33,653 nucleotides of DNA from an uncultured Eubacterium sp. (GTDB lineage: Bacteria; Bacillota; Clostridia; Lachnospirales; Lachnospiraceae), in NCBI GenBank assembly GCA_910577295.1, contig CAJTLS010000028.1, forward strand, positions 1-33,653, in the 5' to 3' direction. The position numbers and the translations under genes were made by a program. Shown here piece by piece: positions 24,378 through 33,460 of the stretch; position 1 is the first letter of the stretch; each line of letters opens with the position of its first letter. Under the pieces are notes generated by a model that did no database searches, was not told the origin of the DNA, and saw only the letters and a list, made by a program, of their open reading frames with translations.

Positions 24378-25232
24378 CTATTCTACGGGGTGCAGATTCT
24401 TGAGCGAGATGTCAAGAATTGGCGCTGAATGAGTGAGAGCGCCGCTGGATATGTAATCGACTCCGAGGTCAATCAACTTTGCCACATTTTCTTTTGTGAC
24501 GTTGCCGGAGCATTCCGTCTCGGCGCGCCCGTCAATGATGCGGATGGCTTCTTTCATGTCGTCGGCCGACATATTATCTAGCATGATAATATCAGCGCCT
24601 GCTTCTACAGCCTCGCGAACCATATCAAGATTTTCCACCTCTACTTCGATTTTGCGTACAAACGGGGCGTAATTTTTTGCCATTTCAACTGCGCGGGTAA
24701 TGCTTCCGGCGGCGCCGATGTGGTTATCTTTCAGCAAAACGCCATCGGAAAGGTTGTAACGGTGGTTATAGCCGCCGCCTGTTTTTACGGCATACTTTTC
24801 AAAAATGCGGTTGTTTGGCGTCGTCTTTCTCGTGTCCAAAAGTTTTGTTTTGGATTCTTTCAATAAGGAGGCGATACTATGCGTATAAGTGGCGATACCG
24901 CTCATCCGCTGTAGAAAATTCAGCGCGGTACGCTCTCCAGATAGAAGAGTGCGGATATCGCCGCGTACCGTAGCCAGACATTGCCCATTCGTAACCTGTT
25001 CGCCATCTTTACAGTAAAAGGTTACTTCGGTTGACGAATCAAGGAGAAAGAAAACGCGTTCAAAAATATCCAGACCCGCAATAATACCGTCTTCTTTTGC
25101 CAGTAATTGCACTTCACCGGTTTTTGCCTCCGGCATGACGGCGTTGGTTGTAATGTCTTCACTCGTAATATCTTCTGCCAAAGCCTGATTTATCAGGTTG
25201 TCAACAGTTATTTGCATTGTTATTTTATTCAT
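24378..25232 (-). CDS. nadC: Nicotinate-nucleotide pyrophosphorylase (carboxylating)
   Basis: A 284-aa quinolinate phosphoribosyltransferase. It converts quinolinate and PRPP into nicotinate mononucleotide and CO2. Visible signatures are EDITSEDITTNAV near the N-terminus, ERTALNFLQRMSGIAT, LDTRKTTPNNR and KTGGGYNHRYNLSDGVLLKDNH, and the C-terminal EVEVENLDMVREAVEAGADI. GAGGAG precedes the ATG at 25232. The first 8 nt overlap nadB, showing translational coupling. Confidence 0.97.
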   Translation of the reverse strand: MNKITMQITVDNLINQALAEDITSEDITTNAVMPEAKTGEVQLLAKEDGIIAGLDIFERVFFLLDSSTEVTFYCKDGEQVTNGQCLATVRGDIRTLLSGERTALNFLQRMSGIATYTHSIASLLKESKTKLLDTRKTTPNNRIFEKYAVKTGGGYNHRYNLSDGVLLKDNHIGAAGSITRAVEMAKNYAPFVRKIEVEVENLDMVREAVEAGADIIMLDNMSADDMKEAIRIIDGRAETECSGNVTKENVAKLIDLGVDYISSGALTHSAPILDISLKNLHPVE

Positions 25233-26514
25233 TGGTTTGCTCCTCGCTTTCTATTTTTTCACGAACCATTTTGTGATATTGTTCTTCGAGACGCTGCGTG
25301 TTTTTATATGTAGATAAATCCAAATCCGCCAAATCCATTTCGGGAGCCGGATGGCCCTGCTGTACAATATGTTCTGCCGCCTTGCGGGCAAAGACAAGGC
25401 TTTCCAAAAGGGAGTTGCTGGCCAGACGGTTGCGGCCGTGGACGCCGTTGCAACTGGTTTCTCCTATGGCATACAGTTGTTCCATGGAAGTGTGGCTGTG
25501 TGAATCGACCCATAGGCCGCCCATAAAATAATGTTGGGCGGGAACGACAGGGATGGGTTCTTTCGTGCAATCATATCCCTCTTCCAGACAGCGTTGATAA
25601 ATATTCGGGAAATGTCCGCGAATCGTATCCTCTGCGATGGGAGCCATGGACAGCCATACAAAGTCGGTGCCATCCTTTGCCATTTGCTCATAAACCGCTT
25701 TCGTCAGGCGGTCTCGCGGAAGAAGTTCATCAATAAAGCGTTTCCCATTTTTATCTAACAGGACGGCGCCCTCCCCGCGAACCGATTCGGAAATGAGGAA
25801 GCGGCGCCCCGGCGTTTTCGAGTATAGTGTAGTGGGGTGAATTTGTACATAATTGATATGTTCTACGCGGATACCGTGTTTTAGGGCGACAGCAATGGCG
25901 TCTCCGGTAATATGGGGATAATTGGTCGAATGACGGTATAATCCTCCGATACCGCCGCAGGCAAGTATTGTCGTGTTTGCCGGAAGTATGGAAATATTAT
26001 CCTTATCCGTCTTGACGATAATGCCCTGACAACGATTTTTTCTTCCTATTATATCCAGCATAGTCGTATGTTCCCGTATCGTTATATTTTCCCGCTCTTT
26101 TGCCCGCGCCAGCAGTTTTCCAGTAATTTCCTTTCCCGTAATGTCTTTGTGAAAGAGAATCCGCGAATCGGAGTGGCCGCCCTCTTTTGTAAAAAGGTAC
26201 TTTCCGCCCTTTTTTTCAAACTCCACGTCATAGTCGATTAGTTTCTGGATGATGGATTGGGAGGAACGGAGCATTTCGTCCACGGATTCTACGCGGTTTT
26301 CATAATGTCCGGCGCGCATTGTGTCCTCGAAATAATGCTCGTAGTCTTCTTCTGATTTCAGAACGCAGATGCCGCCCTGCGCAAGGAAAGAATCGCTTTG
26401 GTCGGCGTCTGATTTCGTAATTATGGTGATTTCCCTGTCTCTGGGGAGACAGAGTGCACAGAATAGTCCGGCAGCCCCGCTGCCGACAATTAAGATGTCT
26501 GTTTTATTCTTCAT
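25225..26514 (-). CDS. nadB: L-aspartate oxidase
   Basis: A 429-aa flavoprotein that oxidises L-aspartate to iminoaspartate, the first step of NAD synthesis. The FAD-binding GSGAAGL is at the N-terminus (DILIVGSGAAGLFCAL), SFLAQGGICV and the succinate-dehydrogenase-like EGGHSDSRILFHKDITG follow, and late blocks are PAQHYFMGGLWVDSHSHTS and GRNRLASNSLLESLVFARKA. AAAGGAG precedes the ATG. The C-terminal helical domain is shorter than in E. coli NadB (about 540 aa), as often seen in Clostridia. Confidence 0.96.
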   Translation of the reverse strand: MKNKTDILIVGSGAAGLFCALCLPRDREITIITKSDADQSDSFLAQGGICVLKSEEDYEHYFEDTMRAGHYENRVESVDEMLRSSQSIIQKLIDYDVEFEKKGGKYLFTKEGGHSDSRILFHKDITGKEITGKLLARAKERENITIREHTTMLDIIGRKNRCQGIIVKTDKDNISILPANTTILACGGIGGLYRHSTNYPHITGDAIAVALKHGIRVEHINYVQIHPTTLYSKTPGRRFLISESVRGEGAVLLDKNGKRFIDELLPRDRLTKAVYEQMAKDGTDFVWLSMAPIAEDTIRGHFPNIYQRCLEEGYDCTKEPIPVVPAQHYFMGGLWVDSHSHTSMEQLYAIGETSCNGVHGRNRLASNSLLESLVFARKAAEHIVQQGHPAPEMDLADLDLSTYKNTQRLEEQYHKMVREKIESEEQTNE

Positions 26515-26525
26515 AAACAGCTCCT

Positions 26526-27434
26526 TTATTTGGCTAAAGCCAACATTTTCATTAGGGGAACATTGCTTGCCTGACGCAACTCTTCGTCGACCGTTACGGC
26601 ATGTTTTCCGGTTTCCAATACATGAACAATTTGTTCAAGAGTAATTTTTTTCATATCGGTACAGCATTGTACCGGACGAACTGAGTAAAAATGCTTGTCC
26701 GGATTTTTTTGCCGCAATTCGTACAGGACGCCGGTTTCTGTGCCGATAATGAAATCTTTTGCCTTGCTTTTTGCGGCGTAGTCAATAATTTCAGAGGTAC
26801 TGCCGATAAAGTCGGCCAGAGCGGTTATTTCTGGACGGCATTCCGGATGAACGAGAAAGAGCGCCTGCGGGTGCGTTTCTTTTGCCGACTCCACGTCGCC
26901 GGCTGTTATCTCGGTATGTACATGGCAGAAGCCGTCGTTAAAGATAATGTGTTTCTCTGGTATCTGACTGGCTACATAGCGGCCCAGATTTTCATCGGGA
27001 ATGAAAAAAATATGTTGATTTGGTAATGCTTTTACAATCTTTATCGCATTGGAAGAGGTTACACAGACGTCGGCATAAGTTTTCAGTCTGGCAGTAGAGT
27101 TGATATAACAGACAACTGCTAAGTCTGGATATTTGCTGCGCAGTTCTTCAATGCGGTTAATGTCAGCCATATGAGCCATCGGGCAGTCGGCCGTCTCGTC
27201 TGGAAGCAGTACGGTTTTTTCGGGATTTAAAATTTTGGCGCTCTCGCCCATAAAAGAAACGCCGCAAAAAACAATGGTGTCGGCGTCAACGGTAGTGGCA
27301 AGTTTACTCAGGTAAAAGGAGTCTCCGATGTAATCGGCAACCTGCTGCACTTCCTCGCGGACGTAATAGTGAGTTAAAATTACGGCGTTTTTTTCTTTTT
27401 TAAGTGTCTCAATACGAGCTCTTAAATCAATCAT
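26526..27434 (-). CDS. nadA: Quinolinate synthase
   Basis: A 302-aa 4Fe-4S enzyme that condenses iminoaspartate with dihydroxyacetone phosphate. Three conserved cysteines that hold the cluster are visible in FCGVSFMGESAK, in the HPECRPE block and in PVQCCTDMKKIT. The start at 27434 gives the typical N-terminus MIDLRARIETLKKEKNAVIL; AAAGGA lies about 10 nt before it. An in-frame GTG 30 nt upstream is less likely. It is the first gene of the operon with its promoter at 27467-27495. Confidence 0.96.
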   Translation of the reverse strand: MIDLRARIETLKKEKNAVILTHYYVREEVQQVADYIGDSFYLSKLATTVDADTIVFCGVSFMGESAKILNPEKTVLLPDETADCPMAHMADINRIEELRSKYPDLAVVCYINSTARLKTYADVCVTSSNAIKIVKALPNQHIFFIPDENLGRYVASQIPEKHIIFNDGFCHVHTEITAGDVESAKETHPQALFLVHPECRPEITALADFIGSTSEIIDYAAKSKAKDFIIGTETGVLYELRQKNPDKHFYSVRPVQCCTDMKKITLEQIVHVLETGKHAVTVDEELRQASNVPLMKMLALAK

Positions 27435-27466
27435 GGAAAATGTTTCCTTTCTGTGTATTAGCACTT

Positions 27467-27495
27467 ATCATAACACAAAACCTGACAGGTGACAA
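27467..27495 (-). promoter_or_regulatory. nadA operon promoter with embedded candidate NiaR operator
   Basis: On - TTGTCA (27495-27490), a 17-nt spacer and TATGAT (27472-27467). The perfect 11-bp dyad ACCTG-A-CAGGT lies at 27480-27490, inside the spacer and touching the -35. On - the same stretch reads as a direct repeat TGTCA-CC-TGTCA. A repressor bound here would block RNA polymerase. I could not match it from memory to a published NiaR site, so the operator is inferred from position and symmetry. Confidence 0.6.
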
Positions 27496-27524
27496 GACAA
27501 TCGCTTGATAATTTGTTTTAGTCT

Positions 27525-27562
27525 GGCGGGTGTTCTGCCGTCTTTCACAAAACTTGCTGTCT
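27525..27562. repeat. Short remnant related to the large palindrome
   Basis: GCGGGTGTTCTGCCGT agrees at 14 of 16 positions with the outer block of the palindrome's right arm (reverse complement of 19744-19759). It is followed by CAAAACTTGCTGTCT, close to CAAAACTCGCTGTCT at 19373-19387. The sequence between these two blocks in the palindrome is missing here. It looks like a decayed or deleted third copy. Confidence 0.5.
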
Positions 27563-27665
27563 TTTTTTTGCAGTTTCTTTCCCGAATTGCACTGCTGGAT
27601 TATTTAGATTGTAAAGGAAACCCGATAGCGTGCAGAAGAGCTAATAGTTACAAGAAAACATATAC

Positions 27666-27700
27666 AATAGTGGCTTTTAAATAGATAAAATCACACTATT
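27666..27700. other. AT-rich inverted repeat upstream of the metalloprotease gene
   Basis: AATAGTG (27666-27672) and CACTATT (27694-27700) are complementary, with TTTTA/TAAAA pairing inside. It lies just upstream of the promoter at 27718-27746 and may be an operator or a weak terminator. The rest of 27496-27717 shows no gene. Confidence 0.3.
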
Positions 27701-27717
27701 TTGCAGTTTCTAAATCA

Positions 27718-27746
27718 TAGACAGTTTTGGTAATATTAGGTATAAT
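27718..27746 (+). promoter_or_regulatory. Promoter of the secreted protease operon
   Basis: TAGACA (27718-27723), a 17-nt spacer and a perfect TATAAT (27741-27746). The start is expected near 27753, 26 nt before the ATG, with AAGGAG in the leader. Confidence 0.7.
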
Positions 27747-27778
27747 TATAAAAAATATTAAAAAAAGGAGAACAAAAG

Positions 27779-30589
27779 ATGAACAAAGGACAAAAGAAAT
27801 TAATTTTCCCGGTGCTTTTTACAGTGCTTGTGTTAAGCAGTCTTTTTATGAATCAAAAAGCGTTTGCGGCAAAGGGCGATTTGAAAATCTACATTGGAAA
27901 CGACAAAACGGCCAGACATCATCGAGCGCTTGTGTTGGGCAGTCAGTCGGATGTTTTTTCATATGAACTGACGGTCGGGACGGTAAAAAAGCATGAATTT
28001 AAGAGCAGCGACGAGAGTATTTTTAAAGTAATTGATGATTCTGGCGGGAAGTGCAAATTGCAAACAGTAAAAGAGGGAACTGGCTGGCTGATTTTAAATG
28101 TAACAGATACAAAAGATAAGAAATACGAAGAAAAAGTCTATATATCTGTTTATACTTCAATTAATTCACATAAAGCTAAATTGAATAAGGATAGTTCTGT
28201 TTATCGTGGTGCGTCTGTAAATGCGGGTGTAGAGAACAACGATAATAAAGGAAATCTGAAAAAGAGCACAATTGTTTCCGTAATTGCCCAATGTAATGAG
28301 TTTTATCTGTTGAAGACAAAAGATGGAGCGACTTTTGATGACGGAAAAGATACCGGTTTTATAAAGAAAGAGAATATCAATATTTTAGTAAATAGTATAA
28401 AATTAGATAAAAACAATAGTTCTCTTGCAAAAGGAGCTTCTCTTCAACTGCAGACGACAATTTCCCCTGATATAGCAGCGAATAAAGATGTTATCTGGCA
28501 CAGTAGTCAGGAAAAAATAGGAAATATAGATAAAAACGGGAAGGTTTATGCGAAAGCGGAGGGAGTTATCTGCGTTAAGGTGAAAGCAAAAGATGCTGGT
28601 GGCGCGGAGACAGAATGCTATATAACGATCTATAAGCCGGTAACCGAGTGTAATGGGGTAGTAAAGCAGAATGGATGCGAGCTATACAAGAGAGGAGACG
28701 GAAAGGTTCTGCGGGGAACGATTAAGAAAGGCGCCAATGTTTCCGTTGTTGGCGAGTGTAAGGATTACTATCGGATAAAGGTAACGGATAATGTTTTTAC
28801 GGACGGCGGTGCGGATTCGTATTGTTATATCGAGAAAAAGAAGCTGACAATACCGGTAACTAGTATACATTTATCCCAAACTTCCGTAAAAATGGAGCCA
28901 AAGCAGAAATTGAAATTATCGGTTGCCATAGAGCCCTCTATGGCATCAAATAAAACGGTTACGTGGAGTTCCAATAAGAAAAAAGTTCTGAGTATTAACA
29001 GCAAGGGTGAAATGACTGCCAAAAAGATTGGTACAGCAATTGTAACCGCCTCCAGTTCGGATGGAAGTAAAACGGCACAATGCAAGGTTTCTGTCACTGA
29101 AAAGCATCAAATCAGCACTTATATTCCGAGACGGCCAACGATTACCGTAGATAACTATTCCGACAAAAAAATAAAATTGACAGTTACACAAAACGAATCT
29201 TTTCAGGGCATGATTTTGTATAATAAAAACAAAAAAATGGAACAATATCCGATAAAACATGGCAGGAAAGTGAAATACCATGTGTATTATATTGACAAGC
29301 TTGAAATGGGCGAAAAATATAATTTGAAAATAAAAACATATAGCAAAGATAGCTCGAAAACAACGTATTCAAAGTTCAGCAATACGGTCAAATTCAGAAT
29401 GGGGAAAATGGATTTTACGATCAATCAGGTAACTCAAAATACTGTTTGCCTTTCATGGAATAAACTAAAAAAAGTTTCTTATTATGAAGTGAGCAGAAAA
29501 GCAGGCAAAGGAGCTAAATGGAAAGTTATTGCAAAGCCAAAACCGAAAAAGGATTCTTATAGGGATACTAAGTTAAAAACAAAGAAAAAATATTACTATC
29601 GGATTCGTCCGGTTTGGAAAGAAGAAAAAGGTGTATATAGCTCTTCGAAATCAATAAGCCTTGTTTTATTTGGCAATGTGCAAAAGTATCTGGCAAAAAA
29701 ATATCCACTCATATGCATGAGCAAAAATAAGCAAATCAATACATATAACGTCAATGGGAAATATGTTCCTATTAAATATAAAATGGTAGACAATAAATTG
29801 CAGATTCATGTATATTTGGAATTTGTACAGTATACTAACAGTAATAAAAAAGACCGATACGGCGATTACATTTTTATGAAAAAAGAATCGACGAATTATG
29901 AGCGTATCAATAAGTTTAAGACCGGAATAACAAACGGATTTTCTGATTTGCAAATCATTGGTGGAAATGGCGACTTTAAAAAGGGGATTGATTTCCAAAC
30001 AAAACTGATTATTCATGATAGGAAAGCAAATGAAAAGTACAATGGGAGACAGTTGTTTATTGAAGTCCTTATGGGAGGAGAATGCCCTGATTGTACGTCA
30101 GAGGGCGACCATTGGTATCATCATTGTACTTTTAATGATAATGCGGAAGATTATGTGGAGTATAAGGATATATCAGTTATATTTATTCCCACGGACGAAC
30201 AGGTAATGGCAAACAAAAAGAAAGGTTATAATATTCCTCACGACGATTTAGAATCGGTATGTGCACATGAATTGGGTCATGCCTTTGGACTATATGACGC
30301 ATATTATGATGATGTGAATAAAGTAGACCGCTGTGCTGAAAATAATGAAACTACAGTTTGTTTTAATAAAGGACAATATGATAATTTGATGAAAGAGCAT
30401 AGAGAATATAAGAAAGCCAAAGCAAATGATATAGAAATGATGCTTTATGCCTATACAATGGGAAAAGGTTATCCAACTAAAGCATTTCAATATTATAATA
30501 AATTTTATGAAAATAAAACATCAGAAGAAGAAAATAAAATATCAAAAGTAATTAATGATACACACGATGAGTTAATTGAAAAACATTAG
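27779..30589 (+). CDS. Secreted multidomain zinc metalloprotease with SH3-like, BIG2 and FN3-like modules
   Basis: A 936-aa protein after AAAGGAG. Residues 1-31 are a signal peptide (cut likely after KAFA). Order of modules: SH3-like (about 120-200), BIG2 (about 203-287, SIKLDKNNSSLAKGASLQL), second SH3-like (about 290-358), BIG2 (about 359-441, SIHLSQTSVKMEPKQKLKL), two FN3-like modules (about 450-630, with VCLSWNKLKKVSYYEVSRK) and a C-terminal protease. H830-E-L-G-H834-A-F-G-L-Y-D840 fits the HExxHxxGxxD zinc motif known from snapalysin-like enzymes. Two paired cysteines (GECPDCTSEG) stand near it. There is no LPXTG or SLH anchor. It is lysine-rich and more AT-rich than the core genes. The substrate is unknown. 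Confidence 0.85.
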   Translation: MNKGQKKLIFPVLFTVLVLSSLFMNQKAFAAKGDLKIYIGNDKTARHHRALVLGSQSDVFSYELTVGTVKKHEFKSSDESIFKVIDDSGGKCKLQTVKEGTGWLILNVTDTKDKKYEEKVYISVYTSINSHKAKLNKDSSVYRGASVNAGVENNDNKGNLKKSTIVSVIAQCNEFYLLKTKDGATFDDGKDTGFIKKENINILVNSIKLDKNNSSLAKGASLQLQTTISPDIAANKDVIWHSSQEKIGNIDKNGKVYAKAEGVICVKVKAKDAGGAETECYITIYKPVTECNGVVKQNGCELYKRGDGKVLRGTIKKGANVSVVGECKDYYRIKVTDNVFTDGGADSYCYIEKKKLTIPVTSIHLSQTSVKMEPKQKLKLSVAIEPSMASNKTVTWSSNKKKVLSINSKGEMTAKKIGTAIVTASSSDGSKTAQCKVSVTEKHQISTYIPRRPTITVDNYSDKKIKLTVTQNESFQGMILYNKNKKMEQYPIKHGRKVKYHVYYIDKLEMGEKYNLKIKTYSKDSSKTTYSKFSNTVKFRMGKMDFTINQVTQNTVCLSWNKLKKVSYYEVSRKAGKGAKWKVIAKPKPKKDSYRDTKLKTKKKYYYRIRPVWKEEKGVYSSSKSISLVLFGNVQKYLAKKYPLICMSKNKQINTYNVNGKYVPIKYKMVDNKLQIHVYLEFVQYTNSNKKDRYGDYIFMKKESTNYERINKFKTGITNGFSDLQIIGGNGDFKKGIDFQTKLIIHDRKANEKYNGRQLFIEVLMGGECPDCTSEGDHWYHHCTFNDNAEDYVEYKDISVIFIPTDEQVMANKKKGYNIPHDDLESVCAHELGHAFGLYDAYYDDVNKVDRCAENNETTVCFNKGQYDNLMKEHREYKKAKANDIEMMLYAYTMGKGYPTKAFQYYNKFYENKTSEEENKISKVINDTHDELIEKH

Positions 30590-30600
30590 GAGGGGAAAAC

Positions 30601-31686
30601 ATGAGGAAACAGAAAATAAAAACACTTCTATTTACATTTATCATTTATTTACTGTTAATTGCAAACGCTAAAGACATAGTCGCAGCGGGAGGGGAAGAAC
30701 CACAGCAGTCAATTCCTGCCTGCGACGGCATCAGGGTTATCCGTCACTCGTCTACTTCCCTGCGGTTATCTTGGAAGCCAGTTGCAAATGTTGACGGTTA
30801 TACGATTTACCAATACAATAAAAAGCGTCATACTTATAAACTGATAAAAAACATAAGTGCGACTAAAACAAGTTGGATTCACAGGAAACGAAAAAGAAAC
30901 AGCGTGTATCGTTATCGGATTGCAGCGTATAAAAAGTATGGAGAAAAGAAGATAACAGGGCCGAAATCCATATGGGTCAGCTCCAAGGTCTATCAGAGAA
31001 ATAAAAAGAAGATTAACTCCAGAGCGCCTAAGGTGAATAAGAAGAAGTGTTACCTCGGGCTTTGTTCCGGTTATCAGCTAACAGCCGAGAGCATTCCGGC
31101 GAAATTTGGATTGAATGAAGCAAAGAGAGTTTTCTCGCCGAAAATTCGTTGGTTTAGCAGTGATAAAACGATTGCCACGGTGAGTGAAAATGGATACATA
31201 CAAGCGGGGAGAAAAGTCGGTAGGTGTACCGTTTATGCGGTTGCCCATAATGGAATAAGAACAGGGATAGCGGTTGAGGTAAAAAATTACGCCAAAGTGA
31301 GCGGATATTATAATTACGGTTCAAGACCGGAAGTGGTAGAACTTATCTCAAATTATACACCTCATATACAGAAGATTGCGGAGTATTTTTCTATAAATAA
31401 ATTTGATTCAGAAGAAACACTGGAGATATCAATCAATAATAATGCTGAGATTGTCATGTCAAATCCGGCGAAAGATGTAACACCTGTCCGGAAAGAGATA
31501 GGAGAACTACTGTCAGACTATCCATATCCGATAAGTATTTATATAACTTCTACAAGGGTACATTTTAATATTGGAGAAAGACCATGTTCCGGTTATGTTG
31601 CCTTTGTATTTGATGATGATTGTCACGAATTTATACATGAGCGTATTGCATCCCATTGGAAAGTGTGTTGGTTCTATCCCGTGTAA
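30601..31686 (+). CDS. Secreted BIG2/FN3-like protein of unknown function
   Basis: A 361-aa protein, AGGAGGGG before the ATG, 11 nt after the protease gene and so in the same operon. Residues 1-29 form a signal peptide ending DIVAA. An FN3-like module (about 40-130, SLRLSWKPVANVDGYTIYQYNK) and a BIG2-like module (about 145-228, IRWFSSDKTIATVSENGYIQAGRKVG) follow; both resemble modules of the protease. The last 130 residues are not recognised. They hold FDDDCHEFIHERIAS, which includes HEFIH, but without the distal glycine and third ligand of the neighbour's zinc motif. It may be a helper or substrate-binding companion of the protease. The end looks natural, although the region after it is scrambled. 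Confidence 0.75.
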   Translation: MRKQKIKTLLFTFIIYLLLIANAKDIVAAGGEEPQQSIPACDGIRVIRHSSTSLRLSWKPVANVDGYTIYQYNKKRHTYKLIKNISATKTSWIHRKRKRNSVYRYRIAAYKKYGEKKITGPKSIWVSSKVYQRNKKKINSRAPKVNKKKCYLGLCSGYQLTAESIPAKFGLNEAKRVFSPKIRWFSSDKTIATVSENGYIQAGRKVGRCTVYAVAHNGIRTGIAVEVKNYAKVSGYYNYGSRPEVVELISNYTPHIQKIAEYFSINKFDSEETLEISINNNAEIVMSNPAKDVTPVRKEIGELLSDYPYPISIYITSTRVHFNIGERPCSGYVAFVFDDDCHEFIHERIASHWKVCWFYPV

Positions 31687-31734
31687 AATAATTTGTTTAT
31701 TAAGAATATTTTGGGGAAGTTGTAATGAAAAGAA

Positions 31735-31866
31735 AGAGCTAAGGCCAATGATATAGAAATGATGCTTTATGCCTACAGTATTACAAAAGGTTTTCCTGAT
31801 AGCATTTTTCAACAGTATAATAAATTTGATGGAAACGAAATATCAAAAGTAATTAGTGTCTGCTGA
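31735..31866 (+). pseudogene. 3' remnant of a second copy of the metalloprotease gene
   Basis: Frame 1 from 31735 reads RAKANDIEMMLYAYSITKGF and on to YNKFDGNEISKVIS. This matches the C-terminus of the 936-aa protease (KAKANDIEMMLYAYTMGKGY, YNKFYENK, NKISKVIN), also at DNA level (30415-30560). There is no start codon, protease domain or signal peptide, so it is the tail of a lost paralogue. It is cut by the left end of the IS, which supplies the final codons and stop. Confidence 0.85.
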
Positions 31867-33460
31867 TTAAGTAGCTATCTGCAACTTCCAACTCTTACAT
31901 CTGCTCCGGTCATGCCAGAATCGGAACAGATGCAAAAGAGCGCAAAGTATTCGCCTCTGAATCCTGAACAGATTCGTCACGAATACAGATAATGCAATAG
32001 AAGTCAGCTGCGTTTCTTCCAGTTTTGTGGTAATGCAGCTCATACCATAGCAGCGTTTGCTCAGGCTGAAGGTGCGCTCCACTTCGATTCTATCGGTATT
32101 ATCCTGATACTCTTGCTTTTTATCAACTTTTGCTGTGGCACTTGGTCTGCCCAGCTTTGGACCTGATAACCGGATCCCATGCTCCTTGCAATAACTCCTG
32201 TTTTCCCTGGTCCGATATATCTGATCTGCCAGAACACGTTCCGGATAATAACCGGTACGTTCTTTGAAACGCTCTATTGCTTCAATCAGGCAGGTACTCT
32301 CGTTGTATGCCTCAAAAGATATTTTTTCGATACGCCCGTAACCTTCGCTGTCAAGACTGAGATCAAATTTTGCACCAAATTCAACAGGTGCTTTGACCTT
32401 ACCTCTGACAATCGGTCGAAGCCATGGCTGCGCAATGCTTACAATGCGATGCTCCACAGAATGGACTCTGTTATCATACATATACTGTTGCTGTTCATGC
32501 AGCTTGATGATGGTAAGATACAAGTCGATATCCTTACCTGCCATGGCGTATCCATCACTCATGAACTGTTCCAAATAGCCAAGATCTCTTTTCACGTAGC
32601 CAAGCTGTCTGCGGATTGCGCTGCGGATTTTCTTTGCCGTGTGCTTTCTGCTCTTGGCAAATGCAAGATACTCTTTTCTGGCGCGTTTGCGGTATCTTCT
32701 GGGCAGCTTAAGACCATAACATTTACAAAATCGGTAAATGATGTTTTCCAGCTTTTCTCTTGCTTCGTTCAAAAGCGAGATGTCCTGCGGATAACGTATG
32801 TTTGCAGGTGCACAGGTTGCATCAAGGGTCAGCGTTCCTTTGTTTGTATCTTCTTTTGCAGTACCATCATCACCGGATTTTCCTACGGATGGAGGAGTAT
32901 GGTCATCTTTGTCATCATCCTTATGGGAAAGAAGATACTCGTTTACTTCCATCAGCATCTCTGCGGAAATGCGTTTACGGAAGAGAACCAGTGTACTTGC
33001 ATCAAACGGAGCTTCTTCCCGAAATCCAGGAAGCCCGATAAAGTATTGCAGATACGGATTCTCTGCGATCTGTTCTACAAGCTCACGGTCGGAATACTGG
33101 AACTTGGTCTGGATGATCAGAGCTCCTAATGCCATACGAAGAGGCTTGGCAACATTGCCCGTATCACTTGGAAACAGCTTGGCATATTTTACTTCAAACT
33201 CATCCCATGGGATGCGGTCAGCCAGTTTGATCCAACGGTTATCCGGATTCATGTGGAGTCCCATAGGCTGGTTGAAATCGAGGAATGAATGCTGTAACTT
33301 GTCAATCGGTTTGTACATTGTTTTAGCTCCTTTATACTCAAAATCTGTAAAAAACTGCAAGAAAAACGATTTGTTTTCGTCAAAATCCTTGCAATTATTG
33401 TACCAGAAAACGGGGTAAAAGTCAGTAAAATCAAGTGTTTGCAACCTAATCAGCAGACAC
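31856..33460 (-). mobile_element. Complete insertion sequence (IS5/IS1182-type), 1605 bp
   Basis: The terminal inverted repeats are perfect for 14 bp: GTGTCTGCTGATTA at 31856-31869 and its reverse complement at 33447-33460. TA is present on both outer sides (31854-31855 and 33461-33462) and is either a 2-bp target duplication or part of the repeat. One transposase gene fills the element. Left and right flanks are remnants of two different genes, so a deletion or rearrangement accompanied or followed insertion. Confidence 0.9.
31867..33318 (-). CDS. IS transposase, DDE type (IS5/IS1182-like, DUF772)
   Basis: A 483-aa transposase starting at the ATG at 33318 with AAAGGAG. An in-frame extension to 33444 lacks a ribosome site. 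The N-terminal DUF772-like domain has ALGALIIQTKFQYSDRELVE and PYLQYFIGLPGFREEAPFDA. DDE residues are probably D166 in TLDATCAP, the Asp in VLADQIYRT and the Glu in RIEVERTFSLSKR. The gene appears intact. Its stop codon TAA (31869-31867) is the inner end of the left terminal repeat. Confidence 0.92.
   Translation of the reverse strand: MYKPIDKLQHSFLDFNQPMGLHMNPDNRWIKLADRIPWDEFEVKYAKLFPSDTGNVAKPLRMALGALIIQTKFQYSDRELVEQIAENPYLQYFIGLPGFREEAPFDASTLVLFRKRISAEMLMEVNEYLLSHKDDDKDDHTPPSVGKSGDDGTAKEDTNKGTLTLDATCAPANIRYPQDISLLNEAREKLENIIYRFCKCYGLKLPRRYRKRARKEYLAFAKSRKHTAKKIRSAIRRQLGYVKRDLGYLEQFMSDGYAMAGKDIDLYLTIIKLHEQQQYMYDNRVHSVEHRIVSIAQPWLRPIVRGKVKAPVEFGAKFDLSLDSEGYGRIEKISFEAYNESTCLIEAIERFKERTGYYPERVLADQIYRTRENRSYCKEHGIRLSGPKLGRPSATAKVDKKQEYQDNTDRIEVERTFSLSKRCYGMSCITTKLEETQLTSIALSVFVTNLFRIQRRILCALLHLFRFWHDRSRCKSWKLQIAT

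Noticed and set aside
32179..33129. A 316-codon open frame on + inside the IS
   Set aside because: Antisense to the intact transposase with its DDE residues; no ribosome site and no domain.
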